21,136 bases of DNA, from assembly GCA_000969725.1 (NCBI GenBank), contig JXSR01S074873.1; one strand, given 5' to 3'. The position numbers and the translations under genes were made by a program. Source of the DNA: Ophiothrix spiculata (Eukaryota > Echinodermata > Ophiuroidea > Amphilepidida > Ophiotrichidae). Below the pieces are notes generated by a model, which did no database searches, had not been told where the DNA came from, and worked only from the letters and a program-made list of their open reading frames with translations. The first letter of the stretch is position 1. Each line of letters starts with the position of its first letter. Shown piece after piece: positions 8,227-18,480 of the stretch.

Positions 8227-8607
8227 TGTGGAACCTTTATGGATATTTGATAGATTATTTAGATAGTAAATATATGCACCAAAAAAATTAACAAACTCAC
8301 CAAACAGCACAAAAGAGACGTTTAATAATAAAACTGTTTCTTTGCATTATCATATTTTTCTAGACATTACACTTATGGTGTTATCCTCCCCATATTAAGT
8401 TGGCTTACTTTGTTTTTCTTAAACAATATTTTATTCTTTATTTGATAGTTGATATATATTGTTTTAATATAATGTTATCTTAAACAAAATAAAAAACCCG
8501 AACATCTCATTTTTAACATAATTAAACACTTATCTATTGTACCACGACTTAATGATTAATATTTTATTGTTAATCTTTTATTGGTTATGCTTGAAAAGGG
8601 GTACTTA
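8227..8607. other. AT-rich stretch, nothing recognised
   Basis: The sequence is strongly AT-rich with many TTTAAT and TATTTT words. No open frame above noise, no RNA gene and no second copy in the window was seen. Confidence 0.5.
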
Positions 8608-8674
8608 GAGCCATTTGGTGCTATAGCCAATTATACTCTACGGCTATAATGCAATTGATTATATGAAATGGCTC
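8608..8674. repeat. Nested inverted repeat overlapping the MITE left end
   Basis: GAGCCATTT (8608-8616) pairs with AAATGGCTC (8666-8674). Inside it GCTATAGCC (about 8620-8628) pairs imperfectly with GGCTATAATGC (8642-8652). The right outer arm overlaps the terminal repeat of the MITE that begins near 8667. Confidence 0.5.
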
Positions 8675-8912
8675 ACCCCGAAAGGGGGGACTTTGCAGAT
8701 GATATCAATTTTGGTTTTATCCTTTCATCTGTTACAGCACTTTTTAAGCTTTAGGATGACACCTTACTTGTTGATATTGATCAAGGCGATCCAATTTTAA
8801 AATGGAAAATCTGCTGGAAATTCTTATTATTTTTTTTTCTTTTGTAGCCTATTTTCTTCAGTTTCTTGAAAAGTGTTCCCTCGCAATGTCCACCTTTCCG
8901 GGGTGAGTCATC
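8667..8912. mobile_element. MITE with CTCACCCCGAAA terminal inverted repeats (copy 1)
   Basis: The left end ATGGCTCACCCCGAAAGGGG and the right end, reverse-complemented, GATGACTCACCCCGGAAAGG form terminal inverted repeats that extend towards a shared CTTTGC inside the left arm. A sister copy at 18481-18721 has the same length class (about 240 bases) and interior, including AAAATCTGCTGGAA and TGACACCTTACTTGTTGAT. No frame is conserved between copies. Target duplications were not resolved, so the superfamily is left open. Confidence 0.8.
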
Positions 8913-10063
8913 ACATTAAAAAGTATGCAGATGACCAAAAGGAAAGTATTTTTACTTCAAGTTTTCTAATTAACAACACCAGTTAATCATGCCTGAAAAA
9001 ATGAACTCAAAGCCTACCCATTTTTTGATCATGATAAAGCCATAAGACATGCCAGAAAATGCTTTTCGTCACACATATTACATTAGTATCTATTAGCTGT
9101 ATTTTTCTGTGCATACGTAATACACCATTATTTATAAGCTTTATGTAATTTCCCGTAAGAAACACAAAATAATTGGTATAGCATTTCATTGTTTCTGTCA
9201 CAAAAAGGTTACCACGTAAATAAACTAGAAGAGATGACTGTCACATTCAATGCTCTGATATTTATATACTTTCAGCATTTTAAGGACTAACTTTATTTCT
9301 TCATATTCATAGTTTAAATATAGGTTATTTATGTAATAAAATACAATCTTTATCAGATTCCGTCCATCTGTGATCGATCTATGTTCTAGGCATGGTAATA
9401 ATCAAATTGTTATGTTAACAAGATGTTTGTATTCTATCACATTACACTATATGTTTGAAAATGTTTCGAATAGTATTAAGCAGGGATTACATATATCTTT
9501 AACAATCTTTTTCTAATGTTTTGCTGTTAAAATGTTTGCGGGAAAATTTATTGTTGTCCAACTTAGTAAGTGCTTTTGTGCTTATTACCGGTGTCTTGCA
9601 TGCCTGGTGTCTTGTAAGGCTCTTGTACTTGTCTTGTACAACAACGGAACTGTGGAATAGTAAAATTTTCTGTACATCTTGCGGTGAATTTGTTTAGTCT
9701 ATTATTTATAATCACAAATACACCGGAAAATGCACATCTCAGAACATATTAAATAGATTCAGTACTGTAACCACCTACGCCATTTTCAAATGTCAATTAG
9801 CGAGAATTGGCGCGCTGAGGTTGTCCAAATTTGACCTCTGATATGGCAGACGTATTTCTTAATTAAGGTAATTTGCTGCTGTCATCATATGGCAATAAGA
9901 TGAGTTCAATGACAGGGACCTGTTTCATACTTCGAAAACGTCGAGCGAGCGTAGCATTTTTATGTCAACTGTTTTAGTAGGGTCATTCTAGTAATTATAT
10001 GGTACCTTTAAGATAAAACGTAATTAAAATCATAATATTGAAAACGCAAAATGTACCAATTTG
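8913..10063. other. AT-rich stretch up to the assembly gap, no gene recognised
   Basis: The short frames here lack domains and homopolymer AT tracts are common. A direct echo of GGTGTCTTG (9589-9620) and a less AT-rich patch at 9770-9830 (with GGCGCGC) are the only local contrasts. Nothing could be assigned. Confidence 0.45.
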
Positions 10064-10683
10064 NNNNNNNNNNNNNNNNNNNNNNNNNNNNNNNNNNNNN
10101 NNNNNNNNNNNNNNNNNNNNNNNNNNNNNNNNNNNNNNNNNNNNNNNNNNNNNNNNNNNNNNNNNNNNNNNNNNNNNNNNNNNNNNNNNNNNNNNNNNNN
10201 NNNNNNNNNNNNNNNNNNNNNNNNNNNNNNNNNNNNNNNNNNNNNNNNNNNNNNNNNNNNNNNNNNNNNNNNNNNNNNNNNNNNNNNNNNNNNNNNNNNN
10301 NNNNNNNNNNNNNNNNNNNNNNNNNNNNNNNNNNNNNNNNNNNNNNNNNNNNNNNNNNNNNNNNNNNNNNNNNNNNNNNNNNNNNNNNNNNNNNNNNNNN
10401 NNNNNNNNNNNNNNNNNNNNNNNNNNNNNNNNNNNNNNNNNNNNNNNNNNNNNNNNNNNNNNNNNNNNNNNNNNNNNNNNNNNNNNNNNNNNNNNNNNNN
10501 NNNNNNNNNNNNNNNNNNNNNNNNNNNNNNNNNNNNNNNNNNNNNNNNNNNNNNNNNNNNNNNNNNNNNNNNNNNNNNNNNNNNNNNNNNNNNNNNNNNN
10601 NNNNNNNNNNNNNNNNNNNNNNNNNNNNNNNNNNNNNNNNNNNNNNNNNNNNNNNNNNNNNNNNNNNNNNNNNNNNNNNNNNN
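10064..10683. other. Assembly gap (620 Ns)
   Basis: An uninterrupted run of N. The length is whatever the assembler recorded and may be an estimate. Frames predicted across it are meaningless. Confidence 1.
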
Positions 10684-11298
10684 AAACTGGCTAGAGGTAT
10701 CGTGCGAGAACGTACAACAAATAAGATTCACCTACGATATTCAATGACATGACTTTGGGAATAAAACAATGAATTCCAAATTTCGTTCATTTAGGCATTC
10801 AACACGCTACAAAGTTGTTCATCACAAACCAACAACGATGTGTCTACATTTTAAAATCAAAATAAATAAGACAAAAACACATATATTTAAAAAAAACCGC
10901 TCTATTTTTTTCTCTCTTTTTCACATATGTTTTGGTCCTTATATGTATAGTTCTTTAACAAAGACGTAATAAAAAAGACCACCGACTTACTTTTGATATA
11001 TATGTATTAACCAAAATTAAGCAAAAACATCAACATTTTTTAAGCAATGACTAATACCTTAAGCACTGTGCAAGAAAATAAAAATAATGCACGAATAAGA
11101 TCGCGTTTTATTAAAGCGCAAGATACAGTACGCTAGAAAGTACGCTAAAAGCCGGGGATAAATACTTTGAAATTGGGTCCAACACCAATGATATTAGCTC
11201 GTTTCTGTGCTAAGCCACCTTATTGTTTTGTTTACTATATATTTGATATATATATAAATGTGAATTTTAGAGTTATTGAAGCTAAGCTTTATGTTAAA
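10684..11298. other. AT-rich stretch, no gene recognised
   Basis: The frames here are rich in Lys, Phe and Ile, as expected from AT-rich noise, and no motif was seen. The end of the stretch is the TA preceding the next MITE. Confidence 0.5.
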
Positions 11299-11300
11299 TA

Positions 11301-11491
11301 CACTCTTAGAAAGCCAGGATCAAATATGAGCTTAACCTGATTCTGGATCAAAAATATGATCCCAAAAAGGATCAGATTGATAGAAAAAGGATCAATTTGA
11401 TCCGAAAAGGATCAGATGTGATCCATTTCCGGATCATATTTTGATCCGTAATCAGGATAAGCTCATATTCGAACCTGGCTTTCTAAGAGTG
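11301..11491. mobile_element. Palindromic MITE with TA target duplication and GATC-rich interior
   Basis: CACTCTTAGAAAGCCAGG at the left (11301) is repeated in reverse complement at the right (to 11491), with TA on both sides (11299-11300 and 11492-11493). The inverted repeats extend inward over about 60 bases and nearly the whole 191-base element can fold on itself. The centre contains about a dozen GGATCA/TGATCC words alternating in orientation. This fits a Tc1/mariner-type (Stowaway-like) MITE on the basis of TA and size. It is non-coding. Confidence 0.85.
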
Positions 11492-11493
11492 TA

Positions 11494-11876
11494 TAATAAT
11501 CATTTTTAAAAGTTTTTAAAGAATTTTTCTTTAACAAGTTTAAAACCGTGGGCTATGTCGCATGTTGATAATGAATAATAATGTACCGTCACTACAGGTT
11601 CGTGAATATACCAATTTACAGTTTAAACTATAAATGAGTACATTATGACAAGCCCCTTGAGCAATAGGATTCAATATTATTGCAATCTCCATAATGAAGG
11701 TGAAACAAGTTAGGTACGATATTAACCTCGCAGAGAATCGTGATTTAATTACCAGCGTATCTTTCAATCGTTTTTAAATATTAAATTTCATGATGTTTCA
11801 TGACAGTTGATGAGAAAGTTGCGTCATAGGTATTGCGTCTTGGTGTTCCATTTTGAAGTAAGATTCACAAAATCAC
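11494..11876. other. Inter-element sequence, nothing recognised
   Basis: The minus-strand frame at 11540-11767 has no domain. There is no repeat partner elsewhere in the window. Confidence 0.5.
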
Positions 11877-11878
11877 TA

Positions 11879-12537
11879 CACTCTGAATTAACGGGATTCA
11901 AATTTTAATCTAAGAGACTAAATTTTAGTCTTTTCAAAGACCTTGTAAACTGAACTATCCTTCTGGATTTCGAATAAATATTTCATAGAAATTAACAATA
12001 ATAAATCCAAAAAGGATTGAAGAAAGAATTGATCTTTGAGATCTAAATTTTAAATGTGAAAGGACTGAACAGGGGATTGATACTTAATCTCTTACAGATT
12101 TAAATAACAGATGAGAATTCATATAAATTTTAAGCTTACTTAGCTGATTTAAAATGCAACTTATACTCTTTCTGTCAGTAAGCCTATGATACCACCAGCC
12201 AAAAGTTGTTAAGAATTATTGCATCTTCTCATATATTTGTTTTTTTCACCTTTATCGCACTGAAAATACGCAGACTGGAACACGTTGTTGACAAAAACGT
12301 ACTTAGTAATGATGTCGAAATCATAGGCATGTGTACCAATACAATCGACGCTATTGGTCATTTTGCCGATATTTCACTTTTCCTTTTTTAATCCGTTGAA
12401 AGATTAACAACTTAATCTTTTGTAAGACTGAACTTGATAGGAGTAATCTTCAAAGATTAAAAAAATGAACTTTTATGTGCTTTGGATTTTAATCCGAGTT
12501 CAGACTTAAAACTTTTAAATCCCACGAAATAAGAGTG
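11879..12537. mobile_element. Non-autonomous DNA transposon with imperfect inverted ends
   Basis: The left end CACTCTGAATTAACGGGATT and the reverse-complemented right end CACTCTTATTTCGTGGGATT match at most positions. Both arms continue into AT-rich words such as TTTTAATC, AAGATTAA and GACTGAAC that recur on both sides (11900-12110 and 12390-12500). That suggests extended subterminal repeats. The first bases CACTCT are shared with the MITE at 11301. The target duplication is unclear: TA precedes the left end, while the right end is followed by CAGTA. No transposase is present. The right part is included in the tandem duplication described separately. Confidence 0.6.
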
Positions 12538-12997
12538 CAGTACTATTTTGCTGTAAATTCATATAAATTTTAAGCTTACTCAGCTGATTTAAAATGCAAC
12601 TCATACTCTTTTTGTCAGTAAGCCTATGATACCACCAGCCAAAAGTTGTTAAGAATTATTGCATCTTCTCATATATTTGTTTTTTTCACCTTTATCGCAC
12701 TGAAAATACGCAGACTGGAACACGTTGTTGACAAAAACGTACTTAGTAATGATGTCGAAATCATAGGCATGTGTACCAATACAATCGACGCTATTGGTCA
12801 TTTTGCCGATATTTCACTTTTCCTTTTTTAATCCGTTGAAAGATTAACAACTTAATCTTTTGTAAGACTGAACTTGATAGGAGTAATCTTCAAAGATTAA
12901 AAAAATGAACTTTTATGTGCTTTGGATTTTAATCCGAGTTCAGACTTAAAACTTTTAAATCCCACGAAATAAGAGTGCAGTACTATTTTGCTGTAAA
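12116..12997 (+). repeat. Near-identical tandem duplication, period 440 bases
   Basis: Unit 1 (12116-12555) and unit 2 (12556-12997) are identical by eye except for three substitutions, all within the first ~75 bases (C for T at TACTTAG/TACTCAG, CAACTTA/CAACTCA and CTTTCTG/CTTTTTG). Each unit contains the inner part and right terminal repeat of the transposon starting at 11879, plus about 18 bases of outside flank. The duplication therefore happened after the insertion. A 61-codon open frame in each unit (12206-12391, 12646-12831) opens with TTG and has no recognisable domain. Confidence 0.95.
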
Positions 12998-13462
12998 GGG
13001 CGCGATGATATAAGTGCAACTAAATAAAGTATGGTAAATTTGTATATGCTCACTTATATTTCATTAAAGGTACAATATAAGATTTTCAACAAATGCTTTT
13101 TGATTGCTCTTAAATCGATTGTCCAGCATTTTGCTATGTATACTTTCCTGAAGCCAGTAACTACTACATGAGAGATAGCTTGTGACCTACCAATGAATAG
13201 AAATGATTAGTTCAAAAATATTTATAAAAATTGTAATAATACAAACTACTGTATGGCTCAAATTTGTATTCTGAAATAACATTGGATATTACAATCAAAA
13301 TTTAACCCAATTAAGCAAAAATAACTGGTCAGGATTACCTAATTGTATTCGTGTTGGCAAATATTATTGTGCAAGTCTAATTATTTTCTGAATGTTCAGA
13401 ATGTAATGAAATTACAGAATTGTGAAGCAAAGAAAACAATATTTGCTGGTTAATTGAAGATC
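12998..13462. other. AT-rich stretch, no gene recognised
   Basis: This lies between the tandem duplication and the block B repeat. It shows only faint resemblance to 1830-2035, too weak to call. Confidence 0.45.
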
Positions 13463-14040
13463 GGAGGTTAAGCAAATAAGGTGACTATTTTAAATCATTA
13501 TCAACAAAGATTACATCTTTTATGTCAATAGCATGATTATAATGACTTTCAACCATATAACGAAGCAGAAACAGATGTATCTTGGTAATACAATCAAGCA
13601 AATTTGTATTTATTATGTGCGTTCTATTAAACACAAGTAATAGCACACAGTATACATGGTATATCGAGGTTTACTTCAGGGCTTGAACTAATGAAGCAAA
13701 TTTGTAAATTTAATAAAGACAAGTCGCAATTCGTTTTTAGTTTTAAAGTAACACTACTTCTAAAATGTTATTATCGTCGTTTTGGTTTGGAATATAATCT
13801 ATGTAGTGTAAGTAATGTGATGTTGCATATCAAGGATAGGGTGAATAATGTAATGCATGAAACCAAGATAAACATGCAAGTTGGGTAGAGTTTTGCAAAA
13901 TAAGGTATCTATATACATTTAAAAAATGAAGAAAACTTAGAGAATATTATGTGTAACTATACATTGGCAAAATACATTCATGTAATGCTCACTCAGGCAA
14001 TGTTGGAGGTATTCCATTTTTAAGTAACCCATTAAAGATA
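13463..14040 (+). repeat. Dispersed unclassified repeat, block B (second copy)
   Basis: Colinear diverged copy of 2036-2560. It begins GGAGGTTAAGCAAA and ends in a GGCAATGTTGGAGGTATTCC segment. A 65-codon frame at 13691-13888 is not conserved in the first copy, so it is not called as a gene. Confidence 0.65.
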
Positions 14041-14648
14041 GACAACCAACCTTGGAGGTGAGTTGGGTTCGTTTTAGAGTTCGGAAATATTAGCTTGCCC
14101 AGCGTCAAAATGTCGTAAATTTGCATACGGTTTTGGATTATCATGGTGTTTATGAAAGTCATCAATGTTTATGAAAGTCGTTAAAATCGAAAGAAACGTT
14201 TTACGCTATTATGGTATAAATAATGATGTAAATGTGTGTGCTCCAAAGCAATATTTATACTTACAATGTATACATAACACACATGTCGGGGTGGTCCTGA
14301 TTGTGACATTTGTATGTATATACGGTACTTGTATAATAACTATATGAATTTTCAAATAACATGAGGATAGAAAACATTTTAAAATGATATTCAAAAAACC
14401 TGAGTTAATTTTGAAACTCAACCATTAGATGTGCACAAATTATTATTTAGTACAACCAACAATCGATCGATATATGAGACTATAAAAGTTTCTCCCGTAA
14501 TATTTTTACATGACCTTTAAAAATGTTACCTTCAGAGTGAAATCCAAATTTAAAAAGTGGTCTCACAACTAATTTGAAATGTTGTCTTAGTTTCTCACTA
14601 ATTTCTATATGAGTTCTATCAATCAACCACTGCAATTAGTAGGGCGCC
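14041..14648. other. AT-rich stretch, no gene recognised
   Basis: A short direct duplication of TGTTTATGAAAGTC occurs at about 14148 and 14166. The overlapping small frames on both strands at 14165-14421 have no motif. Confidence 0.45.
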
Positions 14649-14651
14649 TAA

Positions 14652-14806
14652 TGGTGCGTTCATAGTCCAACGATTTCATCGCACGACGTCTGCCGATAGA
14701 GTCTTCAAGAGTTATAGCGCAATATGCGCAGCGCGTTTGAAGACTGCGTATCGACAGACGTCGTGCGATGAAATCGTTGTGAAATCGTTGGACTATGAAT
14801 GCACCA
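14652..14806. mobile_element. Palindromic MITE with TAA target duplication (PIF/Harbinger-like)
   Basis: The left arm from 14652 (TGGTGCGTTCATAGTCCAAC) and the reverse-complemented right arm from 14806 (TGGTGCATTCATAGTCCAAC) are near-identical and continue through ATTTCATCGCACGACGTCTG and GTCTTCAA almost to the centre. The element is one long hairpin of 155 bases. TAA flanks both ends (14649-14651 and 14807-14809), the three-base TWA duplication typical of PIF/Harbinger. The right arm holds an extra repeat of about 11 bases (AAATCGTTGTG, AAATCGTTGG). It is less AT-rich than the flanks and has several CpG. No coding capacity. Confidence 0.85.
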
Positions 14807-14809
14807 TAA

Positions 14810-15550
14810 TTCAAAACATTGTTCAAAGCCACCTCGGCAAAAGGAAATTACTAATGTAGAGGGCATTTTCACGAAAAAGTGGACATGAGAAAAATATTGA
14901 AAAAAGGATGTAACTATTCAATGAAAAATGCTACCACCATATATTTGGTATCAAAGAAAGCTATTTTGATGCTCTTTAAAATGAACTTAATTTTGAAAAG
15001 ACTGAACAAAGATGTCTATGAAATTTCTTTAAAAAACCTATTTTTTGGTCAAATTTCTTGATTTTTATAATGAAAAGTAGTAATTTTCATTTATTTTTTT
15101 CAACCCATTCTTGGTTGTTTACTGGGGTGTTATTGTTCTAAATGGCTTAAATAAGGATCAAATTTACACATGAGGTTGTATTTTTTGTTAATCCTGACTA
15201 GGCTTTACAGTTCAGTGCACCCAAAAATCAGCGGACAAATTGTCCTTCCGTTACCGTCCTTCCGTGACCATGATCCCTTCGCATTTCGCATTGTTAAAAC
15301 ATAACTGTAGGGAATATTTTGATGTGGAACATGGCAAACTATTGCAAAAACACCAAGCAATGCATTCAGTAACTTTGAAATAAAATTTCTTCATAACTTT
15401 CATAAAAAATTTCACAAATGTACTGAAGGTGAAAAACCATGTCCGTTTTGATGTCCTTCCGTGACTGACCTCATTAATATTCATATTTTGCGACAGAGGA
15501 ATTTTTATGAAAAAATTCATGTTGAATATGAATGCTTTCAGGTATTCTTA
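14810..15550. other. Unassigned stretch with repeated GTCCTTCCGT words
   Basis: GTCCTTCCGT occurs at 15242-15251, 15256-15265 and 15453-15462. The last two extend to GTCCTTCCGTGAC. An 89-codon minus-strand frame (15251-15520, true ATG) and a 60-codon plus frame (14879-15061) have no recognisable domain. The stretch may be part of an unknown repeat. Confidence 0.35.
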
Positions 15551-15630
15551 ACTAAATATGGAATTAGTTTTATTTTATCCAATTCAATTTTGGCAATGTA
15601 TTTTTTTGAAATACAGAAAAATTCTCCCTA

Positions 15631-15800
15631 GAACTCGTGTGCGCTAGTGTAACAGTGTAGGACTCCCAATCATGAGGTTGTGAGTCGAGCCCTGCTACGG
15701 CTAACGGGTTATGTCCTTGGGCAAGACATTTAATCTCAATTGCTTCGTCGACCCGAGCGATATTGGGGGCTGTTATTTGGAAATATTACAATCTAAGTCC
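15631..15800 (+). mobile_element. tRNA-derived SINE, second copy lacking the 3' tail
   Basis: This matches the minus-strand reading of 130-316: GAACTCGTG, GGACTCC(C/G)AATCATGAG, a B-box-like GAGTCGAGCCC, CTACGGC(T/C)AAC, TTGGGCAAG and TTGCTTCGTCGACCCGAGCG. After about 15800 the match fades. Neither the AAAAAGCGCT block nor an (ATT)n tail is found. A missing 3' end is unusual for retroposition, so later loss is likely. Confidence 0.8.
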
Positions 15801-15829
15801 AGATTGAGTGTACACCTGGCAAATAGCAC

Positions 15830-16367
15830 CTCAAATTGATGCAAACTAATTGTGACTATTGTTCATACGCTACATTAAACAGATGTGATTCACCATGAAT
15901 TTTACAAGGTTTCTAACAAAAATGATTAAAACGTTTTCATTTACGATACAATGACAAATCATCTTCGATTAACAAATGCTCGCCAGTGGTACAAATTTAC
16001 TGACACATGGCCTTCTGAGACCGACAAATAAAACAAAATATTGTGGGCTCGGCCGGCATAAGGGGAGACACGTAAACTAATCCCCTGCACTCCTCCATTT
16101 GAAGCTAAAATATACAAATCATTATAACTATCACCACCTTTTTTCCATAGAAAAACATATCGTTGTTGAAGAATAAAATTGATAAAAGGTCATTGCTTTT
16201 ATCATATCTTTTTGAAATGGCATTACATACTTAAATCTAAGGAAATCAGCAATTAGTTTCTGGGTGAGTTTTTCAGTAACAAATGAATTTCATGATTAAT
16301 ATTGCAACATAAAATCGTTAAACGTGTATATTTCATCATGAGCTTAAAAGGACTTAATGTATCATTT
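15830..16367. other. AT-rich stretch, no gene recognised
   Basis: A short GC-richer patch lies at 16045-16100 (CTCGGCCGGC). There are no recognisable frames, repeats or RNA genes. Confidence 0.45.
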
Positions 16368-16710
16368 AACATGTTATACCAAAAGAAAAAGAAAAGAATA
16401 TAGAGCTTACTTCAGTGCACGAAAATGCCAAAGTTTAAAAGGCGCTTATTTCCTTATTTTGACCATTCATCTTCAGATGCATTAAATTATTTACCAAACC
16501 CACGCCATATTTTATGACTAGATCACGATAAATTGTAAGAGTAGATAGTTGGGTTTATACCGATTCTTCATTTCTTGCCACCAACTATCGTATTTCAAAG
16601 TACGGCTACATTGTCGAACAAAGATGTGGAAGCAAGATGTAAGACAATGTAAATTATATTGTTTTATCGGTTGTACATCTTTGCAACTCTAAATCTACTT
16701 GTATAATTTA
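16368..16710 (+). repeat. Local direct repeat, first copy
   Basis: This aligns with 17098-17475. Shared strings include TGTTATACCAAAA, TTATTTTGACCATTC, AAACCCACGCC, TATTTTATGACTAGATCA, TGTAAGAGT(A/G)GATAGTTG, TTTATACCGATTC and ACTCTAAATCTAC. Identity is about 75% by eye, with indels. The offset is about 730 bases. Confidence 0.8.
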
Positions 16711-16765
16711 CACACACCCTCACACCCACACCCACACCATTTTATACCCACCCCCACCCACCAAT
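16711..16765 (+). repeat. C/CA-rich low-complexity tract
   Basis: CACACCC, CCCACACC and CCCACCCCCACCC words alternate with little else. On the minus strand this is a G-rich run with several GGG groups. Confidence 0.75.
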
Positions 16766-17097
16766 CCATAAAATACGTATAAGACACCTTCACAGAGATG
16801 ACGCTATGGTTTGTTGATAGAGGGAACAAAGCCATATTAGACTCAAAAGGTACACCCAATTTTTTTCGACGTAGCTTTTATAAGTGACAAAGCTAAAAAG
16901 TCTCACAAGCGCACAGACAATTATAATTGTAACATTTCGTAGCAAAAATGAATGTGATTACAACGATTTTTACAACACTTTAAACAAATTGAATCAAAGG
17001 CGCCAATTGCCTCCCTGGCCCTTCCCCCTGCAGCGCTGCATCTCCTACCAACCCATGGGCTAAAAATAGAGTGAAATGTTGGTAATTATATCCTAAA

Positions 17098-17475
17098 GAA
17101 TGTTATACCAAAATGAACGATAGAATACAGAGTTTTATTTAAGTGGACATAAATGTCAAAGGCAGAGTTTAAAAAGCCGGATTTTCCCATTTCTTATTTT
17201 GACCATTCGGGCTTTTAAGGCAATCTTAAATTATATTACTAAACCCACGCCTTATTTTATGACTAGATCATCGTGAAATGTAAGAGTGGATAGTTGACTT
17301 TTATACCGATTCCCAATCTATGTCTTCTCAACAGTTATCGTATTTTAAAGGTACAAGTAATTCTTAAAGAAACAGGGTTAAATTTCAGGCTATAACTTTC
17401 TTATTTTATGGCATAAGTTGATACATTTTTTCGAATGTATATATCTGTGCGACTCTAAATCTACAAGTGAAAATT
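17098..17475 (+). repeat. Local direct repeat, second copy
   Basis: Diverged duplicate of 16368-16710 in the same orientation. The extra length is spread over several small insertions. The spacer between copies (16766-17097) includes a perfect 12-base palindrome TGCAGCGCTGCA at 17029-17040. Confidence 0.8.
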
Positions 17476-18060
17476 TGTGAGAACTGCCTATCCATCGGAC
17501 CTGTTTCGGAATAATCCGGAGGTTGACGCTCTCTGCTTCATGAGCGACAACAAAATGGCGACGAGTGTCTGTTCCCTTCTTTAAAATTCCTTGGTTTGCT
17601 AGAAGATGTTATGAAACTGAAGTATTTTTGTTGTTGTTTTCATTAAGTACTCTTTTGTTAATGTTCAAAAGTTGTTTGATTTCTTTCCTCTCATATTTAA
17701 CAGGTACTGAGGGAACAGGAATTATAAATTTAAGGTTTTGAGTGATCAACCATCATATCTCTGTTTTAGGAAATTTTGAGTTAATACATGTAATAATGTT
17801 ATCCCGGGAATATTATTTATAAAATACTCTAAAAAGAAGAGGGGCTTTCATCTCAAAAACATGTTTACAAAATCTAAACATAGATAAATCAGCAGACTTA
17901 ATAGTCATGCTTCATTTGCCCGAACGCAATGCATTAAAGTAAGACTATACATAATACCATGCCTGCTAAAATCATTACTTACAACAGGCATTTGAATTGA
18001 TCGTCTACGGCATGGCATGCTATATGTGACCGTTCAGCTCGTATGAGCAGTAAATGCCAG
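17476..18060. other. Unassigned stretch with an AAAATGGCGACG motif
   Basis: A CpG-richer patch at 17500-17570 contains CAACAAAATGGCGACGAG. The ATG there opens only nine codons before a stop, and no splice donor is obvious. The rest is AT-rich with no recognised feature. Confidence 0.35.
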
Positions 18061-18064
18061 AAAC

Positions 18065-18370
18065 TTCATTTTGCGCTACAGGTGGAAATACATGTCAAGG
18101 TTGCAATTTGCCGTAATTGATTTTTTGACAGATTCACAATTCTAGCGCTTACTACAAAATACCAGCAAAGTTTCATTTCAAGAAAATAATAGGAAATGTG
18201 AAATAAATTGGCATATTCTTAAGACGATCAACAGAAAATATAGGACTTACTAATCTTTGAACGCATTTATCTCAGCTATACGTTTTACTCCCTGATAACC
18301 TTTGACGGACCATAACTTGACTTCTGGAAATCGTGTGAAGTTCATTAAGGTGTCATTTTAATCCTTAAAG
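18065..18370 (-). repeat. Left arm of a long inverted repeat
   Basis: Its reverse complement aligns with 19506-19787. Shared strings include AAAATGACACCTT, TCAAGTTA(T/G)GGTC(C/G)GTCAAAG, CTGAGATAAA(T/C)GC(G/A)TTCAAA, TTTTCTGTTGAT(C/G)GTCTTA and CACTGTAGCGCAAAATGAA-like. Identity by eye is about 75-80%. The arms enclose about 1.1 kb that includes a MITE. Confidence 0.75.
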
Positions 18371-18480
18371 CAAGGTCTTTGTAAATAATTAAAAAGTGAA
18401 AATGACAAGAGCTGGCATTTACTGCTGTTTTGGGCTGGACGGTCACATATGCAACACTATAACTTTAAAAACAAATATGC

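Noticed and set aside
10030..10752. Open frames of more than 200 codons across the Ns
   Set aside because: They consist almost entirely of unknown residues from the assembly gap.
12206..12831. Duplicated 61-codon open frames
   Set aside because: They open with TTG, lie inside a transposon-derived tandem repeat and are identical only because the DNA is. There is no evidence of coding.
14165..14421. Overlapping small frames on both strands
   Set aside because: Short, AT-driven, without motif. Opposite-strand overlap is typical of chance frames.
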